Part shown: piece by piece, positions 30,790-38,998 of the stretch
Layout: every line of letters begins with the position of its first letter
Position numbering within the stretch: position 1 is the first letter of the stretch
Assembly (NCBI GenBank): GCA_964501505.1
Contig: CAZCSY010000001.1
Location: forward strand, 1 to 64,000
DNA: 64,000 nt
Reading direction: 5' to 3'
Source of the DNA: CAZCSY01 sp964501505
GTDB lineage: Bacteria > Omnitrophota > Gorgyraeia > Velamenicoccales > Velamenicoccaceae
Program-made: the position numbers and the translations under genes
Notes under the pieces: generated by a model
Database searches by the model: none
What the model saw: only the letters and a program-made list of their open reading frames with translations
Told to the model about the DNA's origin: nothing

Positions 30790-31689
30790 ATGAAATCAGG
30801 CATCATTGCGATTCTCGGTAGGCCGAACACCGGTAAGTCGACGCTCCTCAATCGGATCCTGGGGGAGAAGGTCGCGATCGTCTCGCCCACGGCGCAGACG
30901 ACCCGCCATCAGATCCGCGGCGTGCTCCATGAGGCCCGCGGCCAGATCGTCTTCCTGGACACGCCGGGGTTACACACGAAGAAGCATGCCTTCGACCGGG
31001 CGATGATGACGGTCCTCCAGGAGTCGATGAGCGGCGCGGATGTGCTGTTGCACCTCGTTGATGCCACCGAGCACGTCGGCCAGGAGGAAGAGATGCTGCT
31101 CGAGCGGCTGCGGCGTGAGTCCGCGCCGGTCATCCTGGCCCTTAATAAGATCGATAGAGGGACGGCCCATATCGAGGATTACCTCAAGGCGTGGGAGCGG
31201 GTGCTGGGTCGTTCTTTGGGCGAGGCCGGCCGGGTGACGCCGGTGCCCATCTCTGCCTTAAAAGGAACGAACATCGACGGACTCCTCGCGGCCTGCTTCG
31301 ACCTTCTGCCGGAGGGCGAGCCGCTGTATGCCGAGGATGTCCTGACCGATTTTCCCCGGCAGTTGACGATTCAGGAGATCGTGCGCGAGAAGTTCCTGGA
31401 GAATCTGAAGGAGGAGCTGCCCTTTTCGATAGCGGTCTATGCCGAGGAGATCGTTGACCGCAGGCAAGACCTGACGGTGACCAAGGTCGTGGTCTTCGTC
31501 GAGCGCGCCTCGCAAAAGGCGATCGTGATCGGACGCCAGGGCGACCTCTTGAAGCGGGTCGGCACCGCCGCCCGCAAGGAACTCGAAGAGATCTACGGCA
31601 AGAAGTTCTTCCTGGAGCTGTGGGTCAAGGTGGACGCGAAGTGGAAGCAGAATCATGACCTCTTGCGTCGCATCGGCTATATCAGTTAA
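30790..31689 (+). CDS. era: GTPase Era
   Basis: The 299-residue protein has G1 GRPNTGKST, the switch region TTRHQIRGVL, G3 DTPGLH and G4 NKID in order. A C-terminal KH domain contains VIGRQGDLLKRVGT and LELWVKVD. Era binds the 3' end of 16S rRNA and helps 30S maturation. The length is normal. The gene follows the M1-barrel gene after 24 bases. Confidence 0.98.
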   Translation: MKSGIIAILGRPNTGKSTLLNRILGEKVAIVSPTAQTTRHQIRGVLHEARGQIVFLDTPGLHTKKHAFDRAMMTVLQESMSGADVLLHLVDATEHVGQEEEMLLERLRRESAPVILALNKIDRGTAHIEDYLKAWERVLGRSLGEAGRVTPVPISALKGTNIDGLLAACFDLLPEGEPLYAEDVLTDFPRQLTIQEIVREKFLENLKEELPFSIAVYAEEIVDRRQDLTVTKVVVFVERASQKAIVIGRQGDLLKRVGTAARKELEEIYGKKFFLELWVKVDAKWKQNHDLLRRIGYIS

Positions 31690-31808
31690 AATAGAGATAT
31701 CCGGCGCACCCTGTCCAGGCCCGCTTTTCGCCAAAGATCCTTGGGCGGGGAGAGCCTGGGGTTTGAAGCCGCGTCAAACGGTTGGGCCGGCCATGACAAG
31801 GAAGAGGC

Positions 31809-32942
31809 ATGATCAACAAGGATAGGCTGGTCAATCTGACGCAGCGGTTGCTGCGGATCAACTCCGAGAATCCGCCGGGGGACGAGAGGGCGGTGGCGGC
31901 CTTTGTGGCCGGCTATCTGAGGAGGGCGGGATTGCGGCCGCGCCGCATTCGGTTCTTCCCCAGGCGTGACAATGTGTTGGCTGTCCTCAAGGGGCGATCG
32001 TCGCGCCCGTCGCTTTTGATCACGCCGCACCTGGATACCGTGCCGGCAGGCCGCGGCTGGCGGGTGGGGCCGTTCTCGGGCACTGTGCGTAACGGGAAAA
32101 TCTATGGCCGCGGCGCCACGGATTGCAAAGGGAATTTAGCGGTGGCCATGGAGGTGATGGTTTGTCTCCTCGAGGACGGGGCGCGCCTCAGGCATGACGT
32201 TGTTTTTCTGGCGACCGCCGACGAGGAGACCGGTTCGGCCCGGGGACTCGCGCCGCTCTTGACAAAGAATATCGTGCGTCCTTCCTTCGCGCTGATTCTT
32301 GATTCCGACGAATTCAGTATCATCACCGCCCAGAAGGGGCTCATCCATTTTCGCATCAGCGTCGCCGGCCGCAAGGCCCACGGCGCCTATCCCCACCGGG
32401 GCGTCAACGCCATCGATCAGGCGATCGTCCTGATCCGGACGCTTGAGGGGTTGCGCTGGCAACAGCGCCGGCACCGGCTCCTGAAGCCGTTGACCGTCAA
32501 TATCGGCACGATCCGCGGCGGGGACAAGGTGAATATGGTGGCGGACTGGTGCGTCGTCGAGGCGGACCTCCGGTTCTTGCCCGGCATGTCGGCCCAACGC
32601 ATCCTTAAACGTATCCGCGCCGCCTTCGACAGGACGGGGGTCCGTTACAAGATCGAGGTCGACGGCATCCAGCGGCCCTATGAGATCGACGCGCACCATC
32701 CTTTGGTATCCTGCCTGAGAAGAGCGGCCCGCGCTCTCGGCGCGCCCGCCCCTATCCGAGGCAGCGAGGGGGCGACGGTCATCACCTTTTTTCAGAGTAA
32801 GTCGATCCCGGCCGTGGCGACCGGCTACGGCGCCCAAGGGAATGCCCACGTGACCGACGAGTTCGTCCGCATCCGGGACCTGGTTCGCGGTGCCGAGGTG
32901 CTGGAGCGCTTTATCAGGCTTTTTGACAAAAGAACGCGATGA
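31809..32942 (+). CDS. M20 family metallopeptidase (ArgE/DapE-like)
   Basis: The 377-residue protein has the metal-site residues of the family: PHLDTVPAG (His, Asp), GRGATDCKG (Asp), ATADEETGS (Glu-Glu) and ILDSDE, with KAHGAYPHRGVNAI at the lid domain. Members remove acyl or amino-acid groups from small amides or peptides, for example acetylornithine or succinyl-diaminopimelate. The specific substrate cannot be read from the sequence. ATG 31809 follows a short AAGGAAGAGG. The stop overlaps the PAC2 gene by 4 bases. Confidence 0.93.
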   Translation: MINKDRLVNLTQRLLRINSENPPGDERAVAAFVAGYLRRAGLRPRRIRFFPRRDNVLAVLKGRSSRPSLLITPHLDTVPAGRGWRVGPFSGTVRNGKIYGRGATDCKGNLAVAMEVMVCLLEDGARLRHDVVFLATADEETGSARGLAPLLTKNIVRPSFALILDSDEFSIITAQKGLIHFRISVAGRKAHGAYPHRGVNAIDQAIVLIRTLEGLRWQQRRHRLLKPLTVNIGTIRGGDKVNMVADWCVVEADLRFLPGMSAQRILKRIRAAFDRTGVRYKIEVDGIQRPYEIDAHHPLVSCLRRAARALGAPAPIRGSEGATVITFFQSKSIPAVATGYGAQGNAHVTDEFVRIRDLVRGAEVLERFIRLFDKRTR

Positions 32943-33907
32943 AAAAGATCCGCATCATCAAAAAAGTGCGTCTCAAGAATCCGGTGCTCATCGCCGCCTG
33001 GCCCGGGATGGGGGACGTGGCCCTGAAGGCGGCACTTTACCTGAAAGAGAAGTTCAAGGCACAGGAGTTTGCCGTTTTGACGGCGTCGGACTATTATTAC
33101 CCGTCGGGGATTTTTGTGGAGGTAGGTCAGATCGTCCTGCCGCCTCTGCCCGAGGGGCGGTTTTACGTCATGAAGGGTGCGGCCGCGGGCAACGACGCGG
33201 TCTTGTTCATCAGCAGCGCCCAGCCGCTCATCGAAAAGAGCTTTGCCTACGCCTTGGAGATAATCGATTTTGCGGTTTCGCTCGACATCAAGACGCTCTA
33301 CACCTTCGCCGCGATGCCGATGCCGATCGAACACACGCAGATCCCGCAGGTGCGCGCCGTCGCCACACAGAAGAAGATTCTCGATGAGCTTGCGGTCCGA
33401 CGCATCAAGGTGATGCCGACGGGACAGATCAGCGGTCTCAACGGCCTGATCCTCGGAGCGGCCAAGGCGCGGGGGTTGAACGGCGTCTGTCTTCTGGGCG
33501 AGATCCCTCTTTATACGGTGCAGATCGAGAACCCGCTCGCCTCCATGGCGGTCCTGGAGAGGCTCTCGGATATCCTGGGCATGAAGGTCGATCTCTCGGA
33601 GCTCCAGAGACACGCCGCGCGCATGAACCAGGAGATCGAGCACTTGATCGAATACCTGAAGAATCCGCCCCAGGCCGAGACGCCAATCGACCAGGAAGAG
33701 ATCGAGGATATCAAGAAGAGGCTCGCCGATGCCTCGCGGCTGCCCGAGTCGGCCCGGCGCCTTATCGACAGGCTCTTCGTCGCGGCCCGCCGGGATCTTT
33801 CGCGGGCGACGGAGCTCAAAAAAGAATTAGATAAGTGGAACGTCTACGATAAGTACGAAGATCGGTTTCTCGATCTTTTTAAAAAGCCGTCCAAGAAGAA
33901 CAATTAG
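32939..33907 (+). CDS. PAC2 family protein
   Basis: The 322-residue protein opens with LIAAWPGMGDVALKAALYL and continues with FEVG-type strands, then TLYTFAAMP and GQISGLNGLILGAAKARGL. These are typical of the PAC2 (proteasome assembly chaperone 2-like) family. In bacteria and archaea the family is found without a proven function, often near proteases. The C-terminal helical tail is rich in charged residues. It overlaps the M20 gene, so both are co-expressed. Confidence 0.9.
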   Translation: MKKIRIIKKVRLKNPVLIAAWPGMGDVALKAALYLKEKFKAQEFAVLTASDYYYPSGIFVEVGQIVLPPLPEGRFYVMKGAAAGNDAVLFISSAQPLIEKSFAYALEIIDFAVSLDIKTLYTFAAMPMPIEHTQIPQVRAVATQKKILDELAVRRIKVMPTGQISGLNGLILGAAKARGLNGVCLLGEIPLYTVQIENPLASMAVLERLSDILGMKVDLSELQRHAARMNQEIEHLIEYLKNPPQAETPIDQEEIEDIKKRLADASRLPESARRLIDRLFVAARRDLSRATELKKELDKWNVYDKYEDRFLDLFKKPSKKNN

Positions 33908-33919
33908 GCGCGTCCCCGC

Positions 33920-34549
33920 ATGGTGCACCGCAGATCCGATCGCCGTGGGCTCTTCCTGTGCGACCTGGGCAATGTGTTGATCCGATTCGACCACCGCATC
34001 GCCGTGCGCCGCATTCTCCCTTACACGTCGAAGACCTTTAAAGAGGTCTACGCCTATTTTTTCGATTCTCCCTTGACCCGGGACTACGAAGAGGGGCGCA
34101 TCTCGTCGCGGCGCTTTTTCGCGCGTCTCAAGAAGGAGTTGGCGCTCGACGGGCTCACCTATGACAAATTTGTCCCTATCTGGAGCGAGATCTTTTTTCC
34201 GAACCCGGGGATCCTTGCGCTCCTCAAGACCCTGCGCCGGCGCTGGCGCCTCCATCTCATCTCGAACATCAACGCCCTCCATTACGCGTACATCCGCAGG
34301 AAGTTTCCCGGGCACCTCGGCGTCTTCGATAAGGTGATCCTCTCCTATAGGGTCGGCGCGCAAAAACCGCACCCCCGCATCTATCGGCGCGCCATGGCCG
34401 TGGGCCGGTACGCGAACGGCCGCGTCCTCTATGTTGATGACCGGCCGGACCTCATCCGGGCGGCCCGCCGGCTGGGGCTCAGCTGTATCCGTTTCCGATC
34501 CGTCAAAGACCTCAAAAGAGAACTCAGACGACGCAAGGTGCTTGCGTGA
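33920..34549 (+). CDS. HAD family hydrolase (YihX-like)
   Basis: The 209-residue protein has HAD motif I as LFLCDLGNVLIRFD, in which the second position is Gly-Asn, as in YihX-type phosphatases. SNINALH is motif II, QKPHPRIY carries the motif III lysine, and VLYVDDRPDLI is motif IV. The cap region is helical (residues 30-85). It probably removes phosphate from a sugar or other small molecule. It starts at ATG 33920 and overlaps the ABC ATPase gene by 4 bases. Confidence 0.9.
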   Translation: MVHRRSDRRGLFLCDLGNVLIRFDHRIAVRRILPYTSKTFKEVYAYFFDSPLTRDYEEGRISSRRFFARLKKELALDGLTYDKFVPIWSEIFFPNPGILALLKTLRRRWRLHLISNINALHYAYIRRKFPGHLGVFDKVILSYRVGAQKPHPRIYRRAMAVGRYANGRVLYVDDRPDLIRAARRLGLSCIRFRSVKDLKRELRRRKVLA

Positions 34550-35295
34550 GCGCCCCCATTTTAAAGACGTCCGGCCTGACGAAACGGTTTGTCGAAGGAA
34601 TCCTGTTTTTCCGCCAGGAGGTGCTGGCCGTGGCCGATTTGAATCTGGAGGTCTTTGAGGGAGAGATTTTTGGCGTTTTGGGCCCCAACGGCGCGGGCAA
34701 GACGACCACCCTGAACATGCTGGCGGGGGTGGTGCGGCCGACAGCGGGACATATAGAGCTTTTCGGCGAGCCCTTCATCGCGGGCGACACGGCGCCCTTC
34801 GCGCGCATCGGATACGTCCCCGAGACGACGGTCTTGCCCGACTTTTGCACGGTGGATGACCTCTTGTTCTTTTTCGGCGCACTCTTCGGGCTTGCCTCGA
34901 CGGTGATCCGGGAACGGGCCAACTATCTCCTGGAAGTGACGGGGCTGACGAAAGAGCGGCACGTCCTTTTGAAATATCTCTCGGCGGGACAGCGGCGCCA
35001 GGTGGATTTTATCCAGGCGCTTATCCACGATCCGGACCTGATCATCCTGGATGAACCAACGGTGTACCTGGACCCCGTGATCCTTGCGCGTCTGCGGGAG
35101 ATGCTCCGGGGACTGAAGGGGTCGGGCAAGACCATCGTCATATCCACGCATTCGCTCGCGGAGATAGAGAAACTCTGCGACCGCGTGGCCGTGCTCAACG
35201 AGGGGCGCTGCCTCAAGGTGGAGGGCCGTGACGAATTCCTGCGGGCCGGCGGCATGGAGCAAGAATTCATGAGGATCATCCGTCATGAGAATTAA
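34546..35295 (+). CDS. ABC transporter ATP-binding protein
   Basis: The 249-residue ATPase has Walker A GPNGAGKTTT, the signature LSAGQRRQ, Walker B LIILDEP and a switch His (STHSLAEI). It starts with GTG 34546, overlapping the HAD stop. The next gene encodes a membrane permease, so this is a two-gene exporter of the CcmA/NatA type. The substrate is unknown. Confidence 0.94.
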   Translation: MSAPILKTSGLTKRFVEGILFFRQEVLAVADLNLEVFEGEIFGVLGPNGAGKTTTLNMLAGVVRPTAGHIELFGEPFIAGDTAPFARIGYVPETTVLPDFCTVDDLLFFFGALFGLASTVIRERANYLLEVTGLTKERHVLLKYLSAGQRRQVDFIQALIHDPDLIILDEPTVYLDPVILARLREMLRGLKGSGKTIVISTHSLAEIEKLCDRVAVLNEGRCLKVEGRDEFLRAGGMEQEFMRIIRHEN

Positions 35296-36100
35296 GACGG
35301 CCCCAAGCGACCTCAGGACCGCGTTTTTGATCGGCCGGGAGGTTTACCGCTGGGCGACGCGCGAGCGTATGATGTACGGTTTTCTGTTGCTCGCGCTGCT
35401 CTTCATCCTGATGGCCAACGTTCCCTTCGCGGTGGATGACCCGAAGGTCTTCGGCGATCAGACCCCGCAGGAGTCGGCCATCCACATCGGCTTCGTCGCC
35501 GTCCATATCTTCATCCCCCTGATCGCCATCTTCGTCTCCGTCAGCGTCCTGCAGAGTTTTTTGGGGCGCGCCAACCTGATTCATCTTTTTTCCAAGCCGG
35601 TGCGGTCCTGGCAGGTGCAGGCCGGCGCGGTGATCGGCCTGTTTCAGATGGTCTTTCTGAACTGGTTCCTGATGACCGCGGGGCTTTGGTTTATTCTGCT
35701 TTCTCAAACGCGCCTCCTGACGGGCTACCTGTGGGCCGGGATGAGCCTGGCCCTCGTCATGGGGCTCCTGTGCATCAGCCTCACCGTCTTTTTCTATCTC
35801 CTCGTGCCCAACGTCCTGGCGGGGATCGTGACCATCCTGATGCTGGTCGCGGGACTGGGCGGGCCGTTAGCCCGGGAGACGTTCCTTGGGGCGGGCGCTG
35901 CGTCGTTCTTCAACCGGATGCTGGCCGCCAGCACCCTTCTCCTGCCGCAGGTCGACGCCTTGTGGGGTGTCTCGATGGCGACGCTCAGGATGTTTACGCT
36001 GCACCTGGATTCGGGCCGGATCATCGCACAGACCCTCGCCTTCATTTTTGTCGTTTTGTCCCTCAGTTTCGTTCAATTTCACCGTACGAGCCGTTTTTGA
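35285..36100 (+). CDS. ABC transporter permease (ABC-2 type)
   Basis: The 271-residue protein has about six membrane helices (among them MMYGFLLLALLFILMANV and ILMLVAGLGGPLA) and no ATPase domain. The N-terminal part before the first helix is short. The position directly after the ATPase, with an 11-base overlap, makes it its partner. ABC-2 permeases export drugs, polysaccharides or lipids. The last codons are followed by an AT-rich tract. Confidence 0.85.
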   Translation: MRIKTAPSDLRTAFLIGREVYRWATRERMMYGFLLLALLFILMANVPFAVDDPKVFGDQTPQESAIHIGFVAVHIFIPLIAIFVSVSVLQSFLGRANLIHLFSKPVRSWQVQAGAVIGLFQMVFLNWFLMTAGLWFILLSQTRLLTGYLWAGMSLALVMGLLCISLTVFFYLLVPNVLAGIVTILMLVAGLGGPLARETFLGAGAASFFNRMLAASTLLLPQVDALWGVSMATLRMFTLHLDSGRIIAQTLAFIFVVLSLSFVQFHRTSRF

Positions 36101-36174
36101 TCAGGAATTTTTGTAAATTTTTTTTTCTCGTCGAGAAATTTAACAAAAAAAGTTCGTCTTGCTTCCAAAATTTC

Positions 36175-36203
36175 TTGACAACATCTTTTTGTTAGGATAA
36201 TAT
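36175..36203 (+). promoter_or_regulatory. Consensus sigma70 promoter for a short transcript
   Basis: TTGACA and TAATAT are separated by exactly 17 bases; a shifted GATAAT at 36196-36201 is also present. No gene starts within 190 bases, and a terminator lies about 100 bases after the expected start site. Confidence 0.85.
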
Positions 36204-36209
36204 TAAAGT

Positions 36210-36312
36210 GAAAGGAAAATTTTTTTCTCAAACCAAACTTCATTAAAAGCGGAGAAAAAATTATCATCTCGTCTTGTAAGGGGGCTCACGTGGCTGGGGC
36301 CCCTTTTTTCTT
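36210..36312 (+). ncRNA. Candidate small RNA or attenuated leader (about 100 nt)
   Basis: After the promoter at 36175-36203 comes an 11-bp hairpin (AATTTTTTTCTC near 36218-36229 with GAGAAAAAATT at 36252-36262, one T bulged). A GC stem, AAGGGGGC (36278-36285) with GCCCCTTT (36299-36306), is followed by a short T-run. No open frame of useful length and ribosome site fits. It could be a sRNA or a leader that controls read-through into the ATP-grasp and KamA genes. The fold is drawn by eye. Confidence 0.5.
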
Positions 36313-36401
36313 TATCCTGCCCGCGATGGATCCGTCTCAGGCAAAGGCAGGCGTGTCTCCCGGCGTCGGTGAGGAGACCGCGGGATTGAAGAGAGATTTT
36401 T

Positions 36402-37400
36402 ATGGGCTGCACTGTCGGTTTTACCTATGATCTGAAGTCGGATCATCCGGCGCAAGCCGAGGGTCCGCTGGACGCCCTGGCGGAGTTGGACGCCCAGGAG
36501 ACGATTGATCTCGTCGCCCGCGCGCTTGAGTCCGGCGGCCATCGGGTGGAACGCATCGGCAATGTCCGTAGTCTCCTAAAGCGCCTGCCGGACCTCGATG
36601 TCGACATCGTCTTTAATATCTGCGAAGGAGTGGGGCACCGGAGTCGCGAGGCCGAGGTGCCGACGATCCTGGAGATGTTCGGCGTGCCGTATGTCGGCAG
36701 CGACGCATTAACCTTGTCTCTGACATTGGACAAGGTTATGACCAAGAAGGCGTTTGTGGCCGACGGCGTGCCGACGCCGCGGGCCTTTCTGGCCAACGGG
36801 AAGTTCTCTTTGAAAGATTTAGACGGCATGAAGTTCCCGGTTATCGTCAAGCCGTGCCATGAGGGGTCTTCGAAGGGGATCTCGGACGATTCGCTCGTGA
36901 AGGAGAAGGGGGTACTCAAGGCGCAGATCGCCGAGGTGAACCGGCTCTACCGTCAGCCGGCCGTGGTCGAGGAGTTTATCCGGGGCAGCGAATTCACGGT
37001 CCTGGTGATCGGTAACGATGCCCCCGAGGCGCTGGAGCCCGTGCAGATCCAGATCGCCGGACTCCTGGATCTGGGAGATCTCATGTACACGTGGCGGCGC
37101 CTGACGTCGACGGACATCGAGTATATCTGTCCGGCGAAGGCGCCGGCCGGCCTCAAGCGCAAGCTCCGTGACATGGCGGTGGCCGCCTATCGGGCGGTCG
37201 ATTGCCGGGATTTCGGGCGGGTGGATTTTCGCGTGGACGCAAAGGGCCGGCCGTATGTCCTCGAGGTGAACCCGTTGCCGTCTTTGTCGGATGAGGACGT
37301 CTTTCCGATGATCGCCAAAGCCCACGCATGGACGTATGAGGAGTTGCTTCTCAAGATCGTGGAAATAGCACGCCAACGTTATCCCGCCTTCGCAGGATAG
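36402..37400 (+). CDS. D-Ala-D-Ala ligase-like ATP-grasp enzyme
   Basis: The 332-residue protein has the ATP-grasp fold of D-alanine:D-alanine ligases: FNICEGVGHRSREAEVP, the lid KPCHEGSSKGIS near residue 147, then VVEEFIRG and DFGRVDFRVDAKGRPYVLEVN with the metal-binding E and N. It is more divergent than a housekeeping Ddl. The next gene encodes lysine 2,3-aminomutase, so its substrate may be beta-lysine or another amino acid, forming an amide or peptide bond with ATP. It starts at ATG 36402 behind AGAGAGA. Confidence 0.85.
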   Translation: MGCTVGFTYDLKSDHPAQAEGPLDALAELDAQETIDLVARALESGGHRVERIGNVRSLLKRLPDLDVDIVFNICEGVGHRSREAEVPTILEMFGVPYVGSDALTLSLTLDKVMTKKAFVADGVPTPRAFLANGKFSLKDLDGMKFPVIVKPCHEGSSKGISDDSLVKEKGVLKAQIAEVNRLYRQPAVVEEFIRGSEFTVLVIGNDAPEALEPVQIQIAGLLDLGDLMYTWRRLTSTDIEYICPAKAPAGLKRKLRDMAVAAYRAVDCRDFGRVDFRVDAKGRPYVLEVNPLPSLSDEDVFPMIAKAHAWTYEELLLKIVEIARQRYPAFAG

Positions 37401-37480
37401 CCTGCTTCGGCGGGATGTCACGGGATGGCCAGCCCCGGCCATAGGTGAGTTTCTGCCGGGGTAAACCCTGCGCAAGATAT
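37379..37480. repeat. Hairpin repeat around the end of the ATP-grasp gene
   Basis: ATCCCGCC at about 37381 and GGCGGGAT at about 37409 form a hairpin that includes the stop codon. Then CCCCGGCCAT and CTGCCGGGGTAAACC follow (37433-37470). This matches the reverse complement of 16598-16636. The repeat separates the ATP-grasp gene from the KamA gene and may help balance their expression. Confidence 0.6.
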
Positions 37481-37520
37481 TGGGCCGGAGCAGTTGCTCC
37501 GGGTTTGCCGAGGGGAGTTC

Positions 37521-38714
37521 ATGGGATCGGTTAAGGTTGAACATTCGGTCGTTGCCGCGGCACCCGAGGCCGTTGTCACCACGGCGCCGGGGCGGCGCGC
37601 GCCCATCGGGGACTATCGCAAGGTCGCCCTGTGGAAGGACGTCACCGACGATCAGTGGGAAGACTGGCACTGGCAGATCAAGAATCGCATCACGACCCTG
37701 GACCAGATCTCAAAAGTCTTGATCCTCACGCCCGACGAGGAAGAGGGTATCCGCAGATCGCGGGGGCGGCTCTCCATGGCGATCACGCCGTACTGGCTGA
37801 CGTTGATGGATGCCAACGACCCTGAGTGTCCCATCCGCCGTCAGGCCGTTCCCTCCAAAGACGAATTCGTTTTCGGCCCCAAGGAATTTGTCGATCCGTG
37901 CGCCGAGGACCGGGATGCGCCGGTCAGCGGTCTCGTGCACCGTTATCCGGACCGCGTGCTTCTCCTGGCGACGGAGCAGTGCGCCATGTATTGCCGCCAC
38001 TGCACCAGGCGGCGTCTGGTGGGGGAGAAGGAGGCCCGCGCCCTCAACGAGAAGACGCTGGACACAGCGGTTAGTTATATCAAGAGCAACCGGAAGATCC
38101 GCGATGTCCTCATCTCGGGCGGCGACCCGCTGATGCTCGAGGATGACGAGCTGGAGTCGATCCTGCTGAAGATCAAGAGTATTTCCCATGTTGAATTTGT
38201 CCGCATCGGGACCCGCGTACCGGTGACGTTGCCCCAGCGGATCACGCCGGACCTCATCGAGCTGCTTAAGAAGTTCACGCCGCTATGGATTAGCATCCAC
38301 TTCAACCATCCCCGTGAGATCAGCAGGCGCTGCAAGGCCGCCTGTGATATGCTGGTGGATGCGGGCATCCCGTTGGGCAGCCAGACGGTCCTCCTGAAGG
38401 GGGTCAACGACCGCCCCTACGTCATGAAGAAGCTCATGCATGAACTCCTGAAGGTCCGCGTGCGGCCCTACTACATCTATCAGTGCGACCCCGTCCGGGG
38501 CACGGCGCACTTCCGTACGCCGGTCGCCGTCGGGATCAATATTATCGATAAGTTGCGCGGCTTTACCTCCGGTTATGCCGTGCCCACCTATGTCGTCGAC
38601 GCCCCGGGCGGCGGCGGCAAGATCCCCGTGAGTCCGAACTACCTCATCTCGCAGGACAAGGGTAAGCACATCCTGCGTAACTACAAAGGCAAGATCTACA
38701 CGTACATCGAGTAG
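37521..38714 (+). CDS. kamA: Lysine 2,3-aminomutase (KamA family radical SAM)
   Basis: The 397-residue enzyme has the triad C154, C158 and C161 (CAMYCRHC), the PLP lysine K367 in APGGGGK, and both aspartates that bind the lysine side-chain amine in the clostridial enzyme (D323 in QCDP, D360 in VVDAPGG). Glutamate 2,3-aminomutase has other residues there, so L-lysine to L-beta-lysine is the likely reaction. ATG 37521 with GAGGGGAG is a good start. Uses may include osmolyte (N-acetyl-beta-lysine), EF-P modification, or lysine breakdown. The partner ablB or epmA is not seen in the window. Confidence 0.92.
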   Translation: MGSVKVEHSVVAAAPEAVVTTAPGRRAPIGDYRKVALWKDVTDDQWEDWHWQIKNRITTLDQISKVLILTPDEEEGIRRSRGRLSMAITPYWLTLMDANDPECPIRRQAVPSKDEFVFGPKEFVDPCAEDRDAPVSGLVHRYPDRVLLLATEQCAMYCRHCTRRRLVGEKEARALNEKTLDTAVSYIKSNRKIRDVLISGGDPLMLEDDELESILLKIKSISHVEFVRIGTRVPVTLPQRITPDLIELLKKFTPLWISIHFNHPREISRRCKAACDMLVDAGIPLGSQTVLLKGVNDRPYVMKKLMHELLKVRVRPYYIYQCDPVRGTAHFRTPVAVGINIIDKLRGFTSGYAVPTYVVDAPGGGGKIPVSPNYLISQDKGKHILRNYKGKIYTYIE

Positions 38715-38861
38715 ACCTCCCAAAAGCGGAACAGTTTCCAATCTATTCGGGAAACACTTTTCAATTCCAAGTTGTTCGGGAAAGTGTTTTCGGGTTGTCC
38801 GTGGGCACCCCTTGCCATAATAAGGTAAAGGAGTGCCTGCCGGGCGCTTCCCACTGTCCGG

Positions 38862-38890
38862 TTGACGCCTCTGGGGCAATCGTTTATAAT
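38862..38890 (+). promoter_or_regulatory. Promoter of the EF-G-like gene
   Basis: TTGACG and a perfect TATAAT are separated by exactly 17 bases and lie 108 bases before the ATG at 38999. The leader between them carries no clear fold. The 140 bases before the promoter, after kamA, contain a GGCAC/GTGCC hairpin (about 38803-38837) without a T-tract. Confidence 0.88.
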
Positions 38891-38998
38891 AGAACCCTAA
38901 CATTTTTCCCTTCAGCAGGTTACCCTGCGCCTTCTTCCAAAAGTCCCCTTAAGAAGGTGCGGGGTCGATGTTCGTTGCTTAACAAAGGGAGTCCTGAA

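Noticed and set aside
37521..38714. KamA-like gene as glutamate 2,3-aminomutase or EpmB
   Set aside because: Both lysine-binding aspartates (D323, D360) are present, the length fits KamA, and no epmA or efp gene is adjacent.
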